Notes: a model not told the origin generated them from the sequence alone. Shown: positions 26,923 to 36,640, numbered from the stretch's first letter. The stretch is 64,000 nt of DNA from Roseateles chitinivorans (GCF_002761755.1 NZ_PEOG01000011.1:1-64000), one strand, 5' to 3'. A program made the numbers and translations.

Positions 26923-29095
26923 CGTCCCCGCTTCCGGCGCCCCGCCCGGCGCTCCGCCTCCGGGCACCGCGCCCGCCGGCTTCCTGGCGAAGCTGAACCT
27001 CGGCTGGCGCCGCCGCCGTCCCGTCATCCTGCAGACCGAGGCCGCCGAGTGCGGCCTCGCCTGCCTGGCGATGGTCGCCGCCGCGCATGGCCAGCGGTGG
27101 GCGCTGGGCGAGCTGCGCGATCGCTTCGCCGTCTCCCTCAAGGGCCTCACGATGGCGGACCTGGTCCGCATGGGCGCGCAGCTCGGCCTCACCGCCCGCG
27201 CGCTGCGCGCCGAGCCGCAGACGCTGCACAAGCTGCAGACGCCCTGCATCCTGCATTGGGACTTCAATCACTTCGTCGTGCTGGACCGCGTCGACGGCGA
27301 TCGGGCGGTGGTGCTCGATCCCGCGCACGGCGAGCGCCGGCTGCCGCTCGCGGAGGTCTCCAAGCACTTCACCGGCGTCGCGCTCGAGTTGCGTCCCGGC
27401 ATGGACTTCGCCCGCAAGGCGCCAGCGCCAGCGCCGAAATGGCGGCAGCTGCTGGGCCATGTCACCGGGCTGAAGCGCTCCATCGCGCAGGTGCTGGCGC
27501 TGGCGCTCGGACTGGAGCTGCTGGGCCTGCTCGCGCCCTTCCTGCTGCAATGGACCGTCGACGGCGTCATCGTCAGCGCCGACCGCGACCTGCTCGTCAC
27601 GCTGGGCATCGGCTTCGCGCTGCTGGTGCTGCTGCAGGTCGGCATGGGCCTGCTGCGCTCCTGGGCGGTGTTGATCCTGTCGGCATCGCTCAACCTGCAA
27701 TGGCTCTCCAACGTCTTCTCGCACCTGCTGCGGCTGCCGCTGGCCTGGTTCGAGAAACGCCATCTCGGCGACATCTGGTCGCGCTTCTCCAGCGTGCAGG
27801 AGATCCAGAAGACCCTCACCGGCAGCTTCATCGAGGCGGTGCTCGACGGCCTGATGGTGCTGCTGACGCTGGCGATGATGGTGCTCTACAGCGGACGCCT
27901 GACGGCGGTCGCGCTGACCGCGGTGGCCGGCTACGCGCTGCTGCGCTGGGCCTGCTTCCGGCCGCTGCGCGACGCGCAGGAAGAGGCGCTGAACCACGAG
28001 GCGCGCCAGAACAGCCATTTCCTCGAGTCGCTGCGCGGCGCGCAGGCGATCAAGCTCTTCAATGCCCAGGCCGATCGCGGCGCGCGTTTCGCCAACCTGG
28101 TCGTCGAGCAGATGAACGCGTCGCTGACCGGCCGCAAGCTCGAACTCGGCATGACGCAGGGCAACAAGCTGCTGTTCGGGCTGGAGCGCGTCGCCATCGT
28201 CGCGCTGGGCGCGATGCTGGTGCTGGACAAGGAACTCTCGGTCGGGATGCTGTTCGCGTTCCTCGCCTACAAGGACCAGTTCAGCCAACGCATCGCCGGC
28301 CTGATCGACAAGGTGGTCGCGCTGAAGATGCTGCGCCTGCAGGGCGAGCGCCTGGCCGACATCGTGCTGACCGCGCCCGAGGCCGACCTCGACGCGCCCG
28401 GCCGCGCGGTGCCGCGCGAGGCGCCGCTGGAGCTCGACGGCCTGCGATTCCGCTATGCCGACGGCGAGCCGGAGGTCATTGCCGGCTGCTCGCTGCGCAT
28501 CGAGCCGGGGGAGTCGGTGGCCATCGTCGGGCCGTCGGGCTGCGGCAAGACCACGCTGATGAAGCTCATGCTGGGCATCCACGCGCCGCAGCAGGGCGAG
28601 ATCCGCATCGGCGGCGTCGCCCTCGCGCAACTGGGGACCAACGCCTGGCGCGAGCGGATCGGCACGGTCATGCAGGACGACCAGCTCTTCGCCGGCAGCA
28701 TCGCGGACAACATCAGCTTCTTCGACCTGAACGTCGACCCTGACTGGGTCCGCGAATGCGCACGACTGGCCTGCGTCCTGGAGGACATCGAGGCCATGCC
28801 GATGCGTTTCCAGACGCTGATCGGCGACATGGGCTCGAGCCTCTCCGGTGGCCAGCGCCAGCGCATCCTGCTGGCCCGGGCGCTCTACAAGCGACCGCAG
28901 TTCCTGTTCCTCGACGAGGCTACCAGCGCGCTCGATGTCGAGCGCGAGCGCCTCGTCAACGCGAGCCTGCGCCAGCTGCCGCTGACCCGCATCGTCATCG
29001 CCCACCGCCCCGAGACGATCGCGGCCGCGCAGCGCGTCGTCAGCCTGCAGGGCGGCCGCGTCGTCCAGGATCTGCGCTCGGTCCAGCACCGCTGA
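26915..29095 (+). CDS. Peptidase C39-containing ABC transporter (peptide cleavage and export)
   Basis: 726 residues from a GTG at 26915. Residues 30-160 are a C39 protease with an intact active site: Q40 and C46 in ILQTEAAECGLACLAM, H119 in HWDFNHFVVLD, D135 in VVLDPAHGE. Six-helix membrane domain about 170-460. ATPase: Walker A GPSGCGKTTLM (about 539-549), signature LSGGQRQRILLARAL (about 643), Walker B FLFLDEATSALD, switch His IVIAHRPET. It would cut the double-glycine leader and export the core, like CvaB. It forms a three-gene unit with the peptide and HlyD genes. No modification, immunity or inner-membrane protease gene is seen next to it. Confidence 0.95.
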   Translation: MSDVPASGAPPGAPPPGTAPAGFLAKLNLGWRRRRPVILQTEAAECGLACLAMVAAAHGQRWALGELRDRFAVSLKGLTMADLVRMGAQLGLTARALRAEPQTLHKLQTPCILHWDFNHFVVLDRVDGDRAVVLDPAHGERRLPLAEVSKHFTGVALELRPGMDFARKAPAPAPKWRQLLGHVTGLKRSIAQVLALALGLELLGLLAPFLLQWTVDGVIVSADRDLLVTLGIGFALLVLLQVGMGLLRSWAVLILSASLNLQWLSNVFSHLLRLPLAWFEKRHLGDIWSRFSSVQEIQKTLTGSFIEAVLDGLMVLLTLAMMVLYSGRLTAVALTAVAGYALLRWACFRPLRDAQEEALNHEARQNSHFLESLRGAQAIKLFNAQADRGARFANLVVEQMNASLTGRKLELGMTQGNKLLFGLERVAIVALGAMLVLDKELSVGMLFAFLAYKDQFSQRIAGLIDKVVALKMLRLQGERLADIVLTAPEADLDAPGRAVPREAPLELDGLRFRYADGEPEVIAGCSLRIEPGESVAIVGPSGCGKTTLMKLMLGIHAPQQGEIRIGGVALAQLGTNAWRERIGTVMQDDQLFAGSIADNISFFDLNVDPDWVRECARLACVLEDIEAMPMRFQTLIGDMGSSLSGGQRQRILLARALYKRPQFLFLDEATSALDVERERLVNASLRQLPLTRIVIAHRPETIAAAQRVVSLQGGRVVQDLRSVQHR

Positions 29096-29295
29096 CCGCG
29101 ATCAACGAGCCCCGCCATCCCGTCCCTACCCGCCCCCACCCGCGAGTGCCACCTCCTGCGGCGTCAGCCAACCTCCGTGGGGCCGGAACGATGCGGGGGG
29201 TTCCCGGACGGGATGCCCCCCGCGTCGTGGAGTGCCCGCGCTTGGCCGCCCGCGGTCAAGGACCCCCAGACGGCGAGGCAACAACGCCCCCAAAC
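29096..29295. other. Gap after the peptide-export genes
   Basis: A 200-bp GC-rich, C-tract-rich gap between two converging genes (exporter and Bug protein). I see no convincing gene and no stem-loop with a T-tract. Any immunity gene for a toxic peptide would be expected about here and is not present. Confidence 0.6.
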
Positions 29296-30291
29296 TCAAT
29301 CGGGCTTGATCTTCGCCCGCGCCACCACCTGCTTCCAGCGCTGCTGTTCCTGCGCGATGAACGCGGCGAACTGGGCGGGCGTGTTGCCGATCGGCTCCGC
29401 CGCGTCATGGCTGAGGCGCTCCTTCGCGGAAACCGACCGGATCGCTTTCGCCGACTCCACGGCGAGCTTGTCCACATTCGCCGGCGCGAGATTGGCCGGC
29501 GCGCACAGCCCGTACCACTGCGTCATCTCGAAGCCCGGATAACCCTGCTCGGCGACGGTCGGCACGTCGGGCAGCTGCGGCAGGCGTTCCTTGGAGCCGG
29601 TGGCCAGGCAGCGCAGCTTGCCGGCCTTGATGAATTGCAGGATCGCCGGTGCGCCGACCGAGGCGGCTTCCAGCCGTCCTGCCAGCAAGTCGGTCAGCTG
29701 CGGGCCGGTGCCGCGATACGGGACGTGGAGGATGAAGAGGTCGGCGACCATCTTCAGGTACTCCATCGCCAGGTGCCCGGCGCTTCCGTTGCCTGCCGAT
29801 CCGTAGCTGAACTTGCCCGGGTTCTTGCGCACCAGCGCGACCCATTCCTTGAGGTTCTTGGCCGGCACATCGGGATGGACGACGTAGAGGCTGGGCACCT
29901 TGGCCAGCAGCGTGATCGGCTTGAAGTCCCGGTTGGGGTCGTAGGGCAGCTTGTCGTAGATGTACGGGTTCACCGCCAGCGTCCCGATGTGGCCGAGGAT
30001 CAGCGTGTGCTGGTCCTCCGCGCGCGCCACCTCGACCATCGCGATGTTGCCGCCGCCGCCGGGCTTGTTGTCGACGTAGACCGCCTGGCCCAGTGTCTTG
30101 CTGAGTTCGGCGGCGGTGGCGCGGGCCACGATCTCGCTGCTGCCGCCGGGCGCGAAGGGCACGACCAGCCGGACGTTGCGCGACGGCCAGGTCGATTGCG
30201 CGAACGCCGGGGCGCTCGCCCCGAAGCTGGCGGCGCCGAGCGCGGCGGATTGCAGGAGGAAACGGCGGCGGTCCTCGTCGGTGGGAATCAT
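29296..30291 (-). CDS. Bug-family (TctC-like) periplasmic solute-binding protein
   Basis: 331 residues. The N-terminus DRRRFLLQSAALGAAS resembles a twin-arginine signal, ending near residue 32 (PAFAQSTWPS). The family motifs follow: VRLVVPFAPGGSSEIVARA, VDNKPGGGGNIAMVEVA, FSYGSAGNGSAGHLAMEYLK, HVPYRGTGPQLTDLLAGR and LPDVPTVAEQGYPGFE. Bug proteins bind carboxylates for tripartite tricarboxylate transporters, but no TctAB permease is adjacent, as is usual for the many orphan Bug genes in Burkholderiales. Ligand unknown. Confidence 0.92.
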   Translation of the reverse strand: MIPTDEDRRRFLLQSAALGAASFGASAPAFAQSTWPSRNVRLVVPFAPGGSSEIVARATAAELSKTLGQAVYVDNKPGGGGNIAMVEVARAEDQHTLILGHIGTLAVNPYIYDKLPYDPNRDFKPITLLAKVPSLYVVHPDVPAKNLKEWVALVRKNPGKFSYGSAGNGSAGHLAMEYLKMVADLFILHVPYRGTGPQLTDLLAGRLEAASVGAPAILQFIKAGKLRCLATGSKERLPQLPDVPTVAEQGYPGFEMTQWYGLCAPANLAPANVDKLAVESAKAIRSVSAKERLSHDAAEPIGNTPAQFAAFIAQEQQRWKQVVARAKIKPD

Positions 30292-30327
30292 GGTTGTCTC
30301 CGATCGGTTCTTCTGGAGAGGGTGACT

Positions 30328-30612
30328 CTACGGAGCCGCGCTTTCAAGGCGCTGTCGGTCCGGCGCGGTCTGCTCCTCCATCCAGCCGAGCCAGCGCATC
30401 GCCTGCTCGCGGGAGTCGCCGCACATGTCCTCCGACGGCGGCAGCGATCCGCAGACCGGCGGCCGTTCCGGCCGGCCGAAGATCCGGCAGCGCAGGTCTT
30501 CGTCGAGTTGGACGCAACGCACGCCGGCCGGCTTGCCGTGCGGCATGCCGGGGATCGGGCTGCTGATCGACGGGGCAATGCAGCAGGCGGCGCAGTGGGG
30601 ACGGCAATTCAT
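30328..30612 (-). CDS. YkgJ-family Cys-cluster protein
   Basis: 94 residues. [19 protein letters not shown] opens the protein, then [19 protein letters not shown] and [14 protein letters not shown]: the C-x4-C-x2-CC plus later Cys pattern of the UPF0153/YkgJ zinc- or iron-binding family. The start at 30612 is set by the conserved [11 protein letters not shown]. Cytosolic, function not established. It is leftward, 36 bp upstream of the Bug gene. Confidence 0.85.
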   Translation of the reverse strand: MNCRPHCAACCIAPSISSPIPGMPHGKPAGVRCVQLDEDLRCRIFGRPERPPVCGSLPPSEDMCGDSREQAMRWLGWMEEQTAPDRQRLESAAP

Positions 30613-30822
30613 GACGGCGGGATTGTCGCCCCGCGCCTTCCGAGGACGCCAACAAGGTCCGCCCGCCATGCCCCTGAGGCAGTGACTTATCCACAGCCCC
30701 GCGTAAAATCGCGCCCTTCCCTCATCTGAACGCCAGCCGGCTGTCCATCGCCTGGATACGCGCCTTCCGCGCGTCGCGATGGCCTCGATCGACCGATCGC
30801 CGATTCCGCTGGACGCCTTGCC
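30613..30822 (+). promoter_or_regulatory. mnmG promoter region with a perfect DnaA box at 30687-30695
   Basis: A 210-bp gap. TTATCCACA at 30687-30695 is a perfect DnaA box. It is followed by TAAAATCGCGCC, plausibly a -10-like element. DnaA boxes ahead of mnmG (gidA) are known in several bacteria and link its transcription to replication. No other box is nearby, so this alone is not an origin. Confidence 0.65.
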
Positions 30823-32790
30823 ATGCTTTATCCGAAAGAGTTCGACGTGATCGTGGTCGGTGGCGGCCATGCCGGCACCGAAGCCGCACTGGCGGCTGCC
30901 CGCATGGGCGTCAGCACGCTGCTGCTGACCCACAACATCGAGACGCTCGGCCAGATGAGCTGCAATCCGTCGATCGGCGGCATCGGCAAGGGCCACCTGG
31001 TCAAGGAAGTCGACGCGCTGGGCGGCGCGATGGCCGCGGCCACCGATGAAGGCGGCATCCAGTTCCGCATCCTCAATGGCTCCAAGGGCCCGGCGGTCCG
31101 CGCCACCCGCGCGCAGGCCGACCGCATCCTGTACAAGGCCGCCATTCGGCGTCGGCTGGAGAACCAGCCCAACCTGATGCTGTTCCAGCAAGCCGTCGAC
31201 GACCTGATGGTCGAGGGCGACCGGGTCGTCGGCGCCGTCACTCAGTCGGGCCTGCGCTTCCGCGCCCGGGCGGTCGTGCTGACGGCCGGCACTTTCCTCG
31301 ACGGCCGCATTCACATCGGCCTGGACAACTACGCCGCCGGTCGCGCCGGCGATCCGCCAGCGGTCTCCCTGTCCGGCCGGCTCAAGGAACTCAAGCTGCC
31401 GCAAGGCCGGCTGAAGACCGGCACGCCGCCGCGCCTGGACGGCCGCACCATCGATTTCTCCAAGTGCGCCGAACAGCCCGGCGACCTGGACCCGGTGCCG
31501 GTGTTCAGCTTCATGGGCAGCGCCGCGCAGCATCCGCAGCAGCTGCCCTGCTGGATCACCCACACCAATGCCCGCACCCACGAGATCATCCGCTCCGGCT
31601 TCGACCGCAGTCCGATGTTCACCGGGGTGATCGAGGGCGTCGGACCGCGCTACTGCCCGTCCATAGAAGACAAGATCAATCGCTTCGCCGACAAGGACTC
31701 GCACCAGATCTTCCTCGAGCCCGAGGGTCTGACGACGCACGAGTTCTACCCGAACGGGATCTCGACCTCCCTGCCCTTCGACATCCAGCTGGCGGCCGTT
31801 CAATCGATCCCGGGACTGGAGAACGCGCACATCCTGCGCCCGGGGTATGCGATCGAGTACGACTATTTCGACCCGCGCGAGCTGAAGTCCAGCTTCGAGA
31901 CGCGCGCGATCGGCGGCCTGTTCTTCGCTGGCCAGATCAATGGCACCACCGGCTACGAGGAGGCGGCCGCCCAGGGGCTGTTCGCCGGCCTGAACGCTGC
32001 CTTGCAGGTCCAAGGCAAGGACGCTTGGCTGCCCAGCCGCGACCAGGCTTATCTCGGCGTGCTGGTCGACGACCTGATCACCAAGGGCGTCACCGAGCCC
32101 TATCGGATGTTCACCAGCCGCGCCGAGTTCCGACTCCAGCTCCGTGAGGACAACGCCGACATGCGCCTGACCGATGCCGGACGCCAGCTCGGCTTGGTGG
32201 ACGACGCGCGCTGGGACGCGTTCAATCGGAAGCGCGACGCTGTTTCACGTGAAACAGAGAAGCTGAAGTCCACCTGGGTTCATCCGAACATCCTGCCCGC
32301 TGCAGATGCGGAGCGTCTGGTCGGCAAGCCGCTCGAGCGCGAGTACAACTTGGTGGACCTCCTCCGCCGCCCCGGCGTCACCTTCGACACCATTGCCGAA
32401 GTTGCCGCGATTGCACGCCCGGAAGCCGGGGTGTCGAGGGCGGCACTGGCAACGTCGCTCGGTATGGACCTCAGCGATGCGGTGGTCGAGCAGATCGAGA
32501 TCAGCGTCAAGTACGCCGGCTACATCAGCAAGCAGCAGGAGGACGTCGCCCGCGCGTCCAACTACGAGCATCTGAAGCTGCCCGAGGATCTGGACTACGG
32601 CCTCGTCACCGCCCTCTCCTTCGAGGCGCGCCAGAAGCTGAACAAGCATCGTCCGGAAACCCTGGGCCAAGCCTCGCGCATTTCAGGCATCACTCCGGCA
32701 GCGATCTCGCTACTGCTGATTCACCTGCGCAAGGGCCGCTTCAAGGGATTCACCGAGCAGGACACCACCGCCGAATCGGCCGCCGCCTGA
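30823..32790 (+). CDS. mnmG: tRNA uridine-5-carboxymethylaminomethyl modification enzyme, FAD subunit
   Basis: 655 residues, full length. The FAD motif [20 protein letters not shown] is at residues 10-29, followed by [58 protein letters not shown] and the C-terminal helical domain that recruits MnmE ([20 protein letters not shown]). With MnmE it adds the cmnm5 group to wobble U34 of tRNAs. MnmE itself is not in the window. A perfect parS lies inside the gene, encoding AVSRET at residues 473-478. It begins the mnmG-rsmG-parA unit. Confidence 0.97.
   Translation: MLYPKEFDVIVVGGGHAGTEAALAAARMGVSTLLLTHNIETLGQMSCNPSIGGIGKGHLVKEVDALGGAMAAATDEGGIQFRILNGSKGPAVRATRAQADRILYKAAIRRRLENQPNLMLFQQAVDDLMVEGDRVVGAVTQSGLRFRARAVVLTAGTFLDGRIHIGLDNYAAGRAGDPPAVSLSGRLKELKLPQGRLKTGTPPRLDGRTIDFSKCAEQPGDLDPVPVFSFMGSAAQHPQQLPCWITHTNARTHEIIRSGFDRSPMFTGVIEGVGPRYCPSIEDKINRFADKDSHQIFLEPEGLTTHEFYPNGISTSLPFDIQLAAVQSIPGLENAHILRPGYAIEYDYFDPRELKSSFETRAIGGLFFAGQINGTTGYEEAAAQGLFAGLNAALQVQGKDAWLPSRDQAYLGVLVDDLITKGVTEPYRMFTSRAEFRLQLREDNADMRLTDAGRQLGLVDDARWDAFNRKRDAVSRETEKLKSTWVHPNILPAADAERLVGKPLEREYNLVDLLRRPGVTFDTIAEVAAIARPEAGVSRAALATSLGMDLSDAVVEQIEISVKYAGYISKQQEDVARASNYEHLKLPEDLDYGLVTALSFEARQKLNKHRPETLGQASRISGITPAAISLLLIHLRKGRFKGFTEQDTTAESAAA
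32241..32256. promoter_or_regulatory. parS site 1 (inside mnmG)
   Basis: TGTTTCACGTGAAACA, a perfect 16-bp palindrome identical to the Bacillus subtilis consensus parS. It is the centromere-like loading site for the ParB encoded at 37378-38286. Being embedded in a coding sequence next to parAB is usual. Confidence 0.97.
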
Positions 32791-32837
32791 ACCCTCCCTC
32801 CTACGACCCGATCCCGAATCGACCGATCCCGCCGTTG

Positions 32838-33518
32838 ATGACTGACCTCGACCTGCGCTCCCGACTCGCCGCCGCCGCCCAGACCTTGGACCTCGGCCTG
32901 CACGACCAGCAACTGGATCGGCTGATCGCTTACCTCGGGCTGCTGTCGAAGTGGAACAAGGTCTACAACTTGACCGCGGTGCGCGACCCGGAGGCGATGC
33001 TGACCCAGCATCTGGTGGACAGCCTCAGCCTCATCCCGCCGCTGCGCCGCCATGCCGCAGGTCGGCCGCTTCGCCTGATGGACGTCGGCAGCGGCGGCGG
33101 TCTGCCGGGTGTGGTGATCGCGATCTGCGATCCCGCCATCGACGTGACCTGCGTCGATACCGTCGGCAAGAAGGCTTTTTTCATCGCCCAGGTGGCAGCG
33201 GAGATCGGTCTTCCCAATCTGCACGCGGAGCATTCCCGGGTCGAGCAGCTGAAGACGGCTCCGTTCGACGTCATCACTTCGCGAGCGTTCGCCTCTTTGG
33301 CGGACTTCACCGAGTGGACGCGGATGCACCTGAAGTCGGACGCGGTGTGGGCGGCCATGAAGGGGCAGCACCCTACCGACGAGATTGCCGAGTTGGGCCG
33401 ACGCGCGCCAGACCTGACCGTGTTCCACGTGGAACAGCTGACCGTGCCTGGCCTTGATGCGCAGCGCTGCCTGCTGTGGATCCGCCCCATTGGGGCAGAA
33501 GCGACATCCGCAGCCTGA
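32838..33518 (+). CDS. rsmG: 16S rRNA (guanine-527-N7)-methyltransferase
   Basis: 226 residues from the ATG at 32838. Family motifs: LGLLSKWNKVYNLTAVRDPE, HLVDSLSLIPPL, the SAM-binding LMDVGSGGGLPGVVIAICDP and VITSRAFASLADF. It methylates G527 of 16S rRNA; loss gives low-level streptomycin resistance in other bacteria. It follows mnmG by 47 bp and precedes parA by 89 bp, the classical origin-proximal order. A second parS lies near its 3' end, encoding VFHVEQ at residues 195-200. Confidence 0.96.
   Translation: MTDLDLRSRLAAAAQTLDLGLHDQQLDRLIAYLGLLSKWNKVYNLTAVRDPEAMLTQHLVDSLSLIPPLRRHAAGRPLRLMDVGSGGGLPGVVIAICDPAIDVTCVDTVGKKAFFIAQVAAEIGLPNLHAEHSRVEQLKTAPFDVITSRAFASLADFTEWTRMHLKSDAVWAAMKGQHPTDEIAELGRRAPDLTVFHVEQLTVPGLDAQRCLLWIRPIGAEATSAA
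33421..33436. promoter_or_regulatory. parS site 2 (inside rsmG)
   Basis: TGTTCCACGTGGAACA, a perfect 16-bp palindrome differing from site 1 only by the symmetric T/C and A/G change at positions 5 and 12, a natural parS variant. It lies 1.18 kb from site 1. Confidence 0.93.
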
Positions 33519-33607
33519 GCTTCCCCTCTCCCTGCGACTTCGCGTCGCAGGTCCGCGCGTCAGCGGTTAAGCTGCGCCCCTCTTCCGAGTTCGTTCTCCC
33601 AGCATTC

Positions 33608-34381
33608 ATGGCCAAGATCTTTTGCGTTGCGAACCAAAAAGGTGGCGTCGGCAAGACGACCACCACCGTGAATCTGGCCGCCGGCCTAGCCAAGGTCGGG
33701 CAGCGGGTGCTGGTCGTCGACCTGGATCCCCAGGGCAACGCGACGATGGGCTCCGGCATCGACAAGCGTGCTCTCGCCCTGACGGTCTACGACGTGCTGC
33801 TGGAATCGGCCACCATCGCCGAAGCCCGCCAGCGCAGCGAGAAAGCCGGGTACGACGTGCTGGGGGCCAATCGGGAACTGGCCGGCGCCGAAGTGGAGCT
33901 GGTCGAGCTGGAACGACGCGAGCAGCGGCTGAAGACGGCGCTGGCCGCCGCCGCGCAAGACTACGACTTCGTCCTGATCGATTGCCCGCCGTCGCTGTCC
34001 ATGCTGACGCTGAATGGCCTGTGCTCCGCTCACGGCGTGGTCGTGCCGATGCAGTGCGAGTACTTCGCGCTGGAAGGCCTGACCGACCTGGTCAATACGA
34101 TCAAGCAGATCCACGCCAACCTGAACCCGGACCTGCAGATCATTGGCCTGCTGCGCGTGATGTTTGATCCGCGCATCACGCTGCAGCAGCAGGTGAGCGA
34201 GCAGCTGAAGGCGCACTTCGGCGAGAAGGTCTTCGACACCGTCATCCCGCGCAACGTCCGTCTGGCCGAGGCACCCAGCTACGGCCTGCCCGGCGTGGTC
34301 TTCGACGGCGGATCCAAGGGCGCGCATGCGTTCATCGACTTCGCCAAGGAAATGGTGAAGCGCGTCGGCGGGATGCGCTGA
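33608..34381 (+). CDS. parA: Chromosome partition ATPase ParA (Soj)
   Basis: 257 residues, the short chromosomal type without an N-terminal HTH. Deviant Walker A CVANQKGGVGKTTTTVNLAA at residues 6-25, A' motif VVDLDPQGNATMGSG, Walker B FVLIDCPPSLSMLTLNGL and the C-terminal FDGGSKGAHAFIDFAKEM. It moves ParB-parS complexes after replication by patterned binding to the nucleoid. parB is not next to it but 3 kb downstream. Confidence 0.97.
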   Translation: MAKIFCVANQKGGVGKTTTTVNLAAGLAKVGQRVLVVDLDPQGNATMGSGIDKRALALTVYDVLLESATIAEARQRSEKAGYDVLGANRELAGAEVELVELERREQRLKTALAAAAQDYDFVLIDCPPSLSMLTLNGLCSAHGVVVPMQCEYFALEGLTDLVNTIKQIHANLNPDLQIIGLLRVMFDPRITLQQQVSEQLKAHFGEKVFDTVIPRNVRLAEAPSYGLPGVVFDGGSKGAHAFIDFAKEMVKRVGGMR

Positions 34382-34405
34382 AGGCGCTCCGGCCAGTGGC
34401 CCGGT

Positions 34406-35200
34406 ATGGCTCCCGAGCTGGAAGCACTCGCCCGACGCGCCGAATTGGCCGGACTCAACGCGGCGTCGGCGCCACGTGAAGCCCAGGTCGAGGGCTGGCT
34501 GCTGCGGTTGTCGCCGGGCAAGGCCAAGCGGTCCCGCTGCGTGAACCCGCTGGCGGGTGGATCGCTTCCCCTGGAAGAACTGTTGCGGCGCTGCCGCGTC
34601 AGCTTCGAGCAGGCCGGGCTACCGCTGATCCTGCGGCTCACCCCATTCAGCCAGCCGAGCGATCTCGACGACCGCCTCGCCGCGATGCGCTGGCATCGCT
34701 TCGATCCGGCAGATGTGATGGTGTTGCCGTCGCTGGATGGTTTCGCGGAATCCGGTGGGGCGGTACCGCTGATGCCGCTTTCGCCAGCTGATTACGCGGC
34801 GCTGATCGGCGCGCTGCGCCAGTCGAGCGTCGAGGAGATCACCGGCCATGCGCGCCGCCTCGAACAGGCCAGCGTGCGGCATCAGGCCTTCAAGCTGGAG
34901 CGCGACGGCGTGCTGCTCGCCTGTGGACAGGTGGCCATCGACCCGGGACCGGCCGGCACCGCCGCTGGCGGCATGGCGGGACTTTTCGACATCTACACGC
35001 CCGAGGACCAACGCGGTCGCGGCCATGGGTACCGGCTCTGCGCCGCCCTGCTGGACCAGGCGCGCCTTCAGGGCGCCACGAGCGCTTATCTCCAGGTCGG
35101 CGCCGAGAACGATGTCGCCCAGCGTCTCTACGCCCGCCTGGGCTTCCTGCAGGCCTATCGCTACCACTACCGCAGCGACGATCCGCGCGCCTGGGCTTGA
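34406..35200 (+). CDS. GNAT-family N-acetyltransferase
   Basis: 264 residues. The C-terminal half (about 150-260) is a GNAT fold: AGLFDIYTPEDQRGRGHGYR has the acetyl-CoA pyrophosphate loop Q-R-G-R-G-x-G, and SAYLQVGAENDVAQRLYARL and GFLQAYRYHYRS complete it. The N-terminal half is a degenerate GNAT-like region (EGWLLRLSPGKAKRSRCVNP), giving a tandem arrangement seen in many bacterial acetyltransferases. It is 24 bp after parA and probably co-transcribed. Substrate unknown. Confidence 0.85.
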   Translation: MAPELEALARRAELAGLNAASAPREAQVEGWLLRLSPGKAKRSRCVNPLAGGSLPLEELLRRCRVSFEQAGLPLILRLTPFSQPSDLDDRLAAMRWHRFDPADVMVLPSLDGFAESGGAVPLMPLSPADYAALIGALRQSSVEEITGHARRLEQASVRHQAFKLERDGVLLACGQVAIDPGPAGTAAGGMAGLFDIYTPEDQRGRGHGYRLCAALLDQARLQGATSAYLQVGAENDVAQRLYARLGFLQAYRYHYRSDDPRAWA

Positions 35201-35225
35201 GCGCCCGGGCCTTGCGCGACAAAGC

Positions 35226-35675
35226 TCAGTCCCGCGCTTGCCAGACCTTCAGCAGCGTGTGCCGGGTGAAGCCGGGCACGAAGTCATGCACGTGGCTGAT
35301 GCAGGCGTAGCCGAGGTGCTCGTAAAGCTCGGCGACCTCGTCCAGCAGGGTTTCGATCAACGCGTCCACGCAGCCGCGCTGCAAGGCCAGCGCCTCGAGC
35401 TGGCGCAGGCAGTCGCCGCCCAATCCCTGGCCGCGATGGTCGGCGTCGACCCACAGGTAGCTGACATAGAGCCGCTGGAACTCCGTGCGGCCGAAGCCGC
35501 CGGCGATCAGCGCGTCGCCCTCGTAAAGCGCCACCGCGATGTCGCGGGCGTCGCTGCCCTGGGTCTGCTGGCGTCCGTGGGTGATGACGCCGTCGCGGAT
35601 GGCATCCAGGTCAGCCTGCGAAACGGCGCCCTCTCGGCGCCATTCGCGGCTGACGGTCCGCGTCGAAGCCGTCAT
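35226..35675 (-). CDS. GNAT-family N-acetyltransferase (small)
   Basis: 149 residues, one GNAT domain: SYLWVDADHRGQGLGGDCLR holds the R-G-x-G-L-G acetyl-CoA loop and LIETLLDEVAELYEHLGY the C-terminal helix and strand. It shares one base with argC (position 35675) and is transcribed with it. In this position it could be an accessory acetyltransferase, but the link to arginine synthesis is only positional. Confidence 0.85.
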   Translation of the reverse strand: MTASTRTVSREWRREGAVSQADLDAIRDGVITHGRQQTQGSDARDIAVALYEGDALIAGGFGRTEFQRLYVSYLWVDADHRGQGLGGDCLRQLEALALQRGCVDALIETLLDEVAELYEHLGYACISHVHDFVPGFTRHTLLKVWQARD

Positions 35676-36640
35676 CAGATGCTGTTCAGGTCCGGACCGG
35701 TCAGGCCCAGCGATTCATCCACGCCCAGGTGCACGTTCATGCTCTGCACCGCGGCGCCGCTGGCGCCCTTGCCCAGGTTGTCCAGGCGCGCCATGACGAG
35801 GATCTGCTGCTCGCTGCCGAAGACGAACAGGTCGACATTGTTGGTGTCGTTGCAAGCCTGCACGTCGAAGAAGCCGCCAGCCAGCGTGTCGGGGTCGCGC
35901 AGCGGTTTCACGTGGATGAAGCGTTCGCCTTCGTAATGCGCCGCCAGCGCGTCGCGGACCTGCTGGGGGGTCGTGCCCGCGCGCAGTTGGCTCAAGTGCA
36001 GCGGCACGGTGACGGCCAGTCCCTTGTAGAAGTTGGAAACGATCGGCATGAACACCGGCGCCTGCTTCAGGCCGGTATGAGCCATCATCTCCGGCAGGTG
36101 CTTGTGCGTCAGGCCCAGGGCGTACGGGCGCGGCGCCGTCAGCTTCGGCTGACCGCCGGCCTCGTACTCCGCGATCATCGACTTGCCGCCGCCGGAGTAG
36201 CCGGTGATGGAGGTCGCGGTCAACAGCGCATCGGGCGACAGCAGGCCGGCATCGACCAGCGGACGCACCGCCAGGATGAAGGCGCTCGCATGGCAGCCGG
36301 GGTTGGCGATGCGCTTGGATTCACGGATCGCCGCGCGCTGGCCCTTCGCCAGTTCCGGCAGGCCGAAGGCCCAGCCCGGCGCGGTGCGGTGCGCGGTGCT
36401 GGCATCGATCAGGCAGGTCTTGGGATTGGTCACCATGGCGGCCGCCTCGCGCGAGGCGGCGTCCGGCAGGCAGAGGAAGGCGACGTCGGCGGCGTTGAGC
36501 AGCCGGGCGCGCTCGGCGGGATCCTTGCGCTTGTCGGCGTCGATGCGCAGCACCTCGATGTCGGCGCGCTGCGCCAGATATTCATTGATGCGCAGGCCGG
36601 TCGTGCCTTCCTGCCCGTCGACATACACCGCGTACTTCAT
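35675..36640 (-). CDS. argC: N-acetyl-gamma-glutamyl-phosphate reductase (short ArgC type)
   Basis: 321 residues. The N-terminus [20 protein letters not shown] is the NADP-binding Rossmann start of the shorter ArgC class. The catalytic Cys is in [19 protein letters not shown] (about residue 116), and [28 protein letters not shown] and HEGERF-like [16 protein letters not shown] follow. It makes N-acetylglutamate semialdehyde in arginine synthesis. Its place between parA and parB on the opposite strand is unusual. Confidence 0.93.
   Translation of the reverse strand: MKYAVYVDGQEGTTGLRINEYLAQRADIEVLRIDADKRKDPAERARLLNAADVAFLCLPDAASREAAAMVTNPKTCLIDASTAHRTAPGWAFGLPELAKGQRAAIRESKRIANPGCHASAFILAVRPLVDAGLLSPDALLTATSITGYSGGGKSMIAEYEAGGQPKLTAPRPYALGLTHKHLPEMMAHTGLKQAPVFMPIVSNFYKGLAVTVPLHLSQLRAGTTPQQVRDALAAHYEGERFIHVKPLRDPDTLAGGFFDVQACNDTNNVDLFVFGSEQQILVMARLDNLGKGASGAAVQSMNVHLGVDESLGLTGPDLNSI

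Noticed and set aside
30687..30695. oriC located upstream of mnmG
   Set aside because: Only one DnaA box and no AT-rich unwinding region or TAG repeats; more likely a DnaA-regulated promoter.
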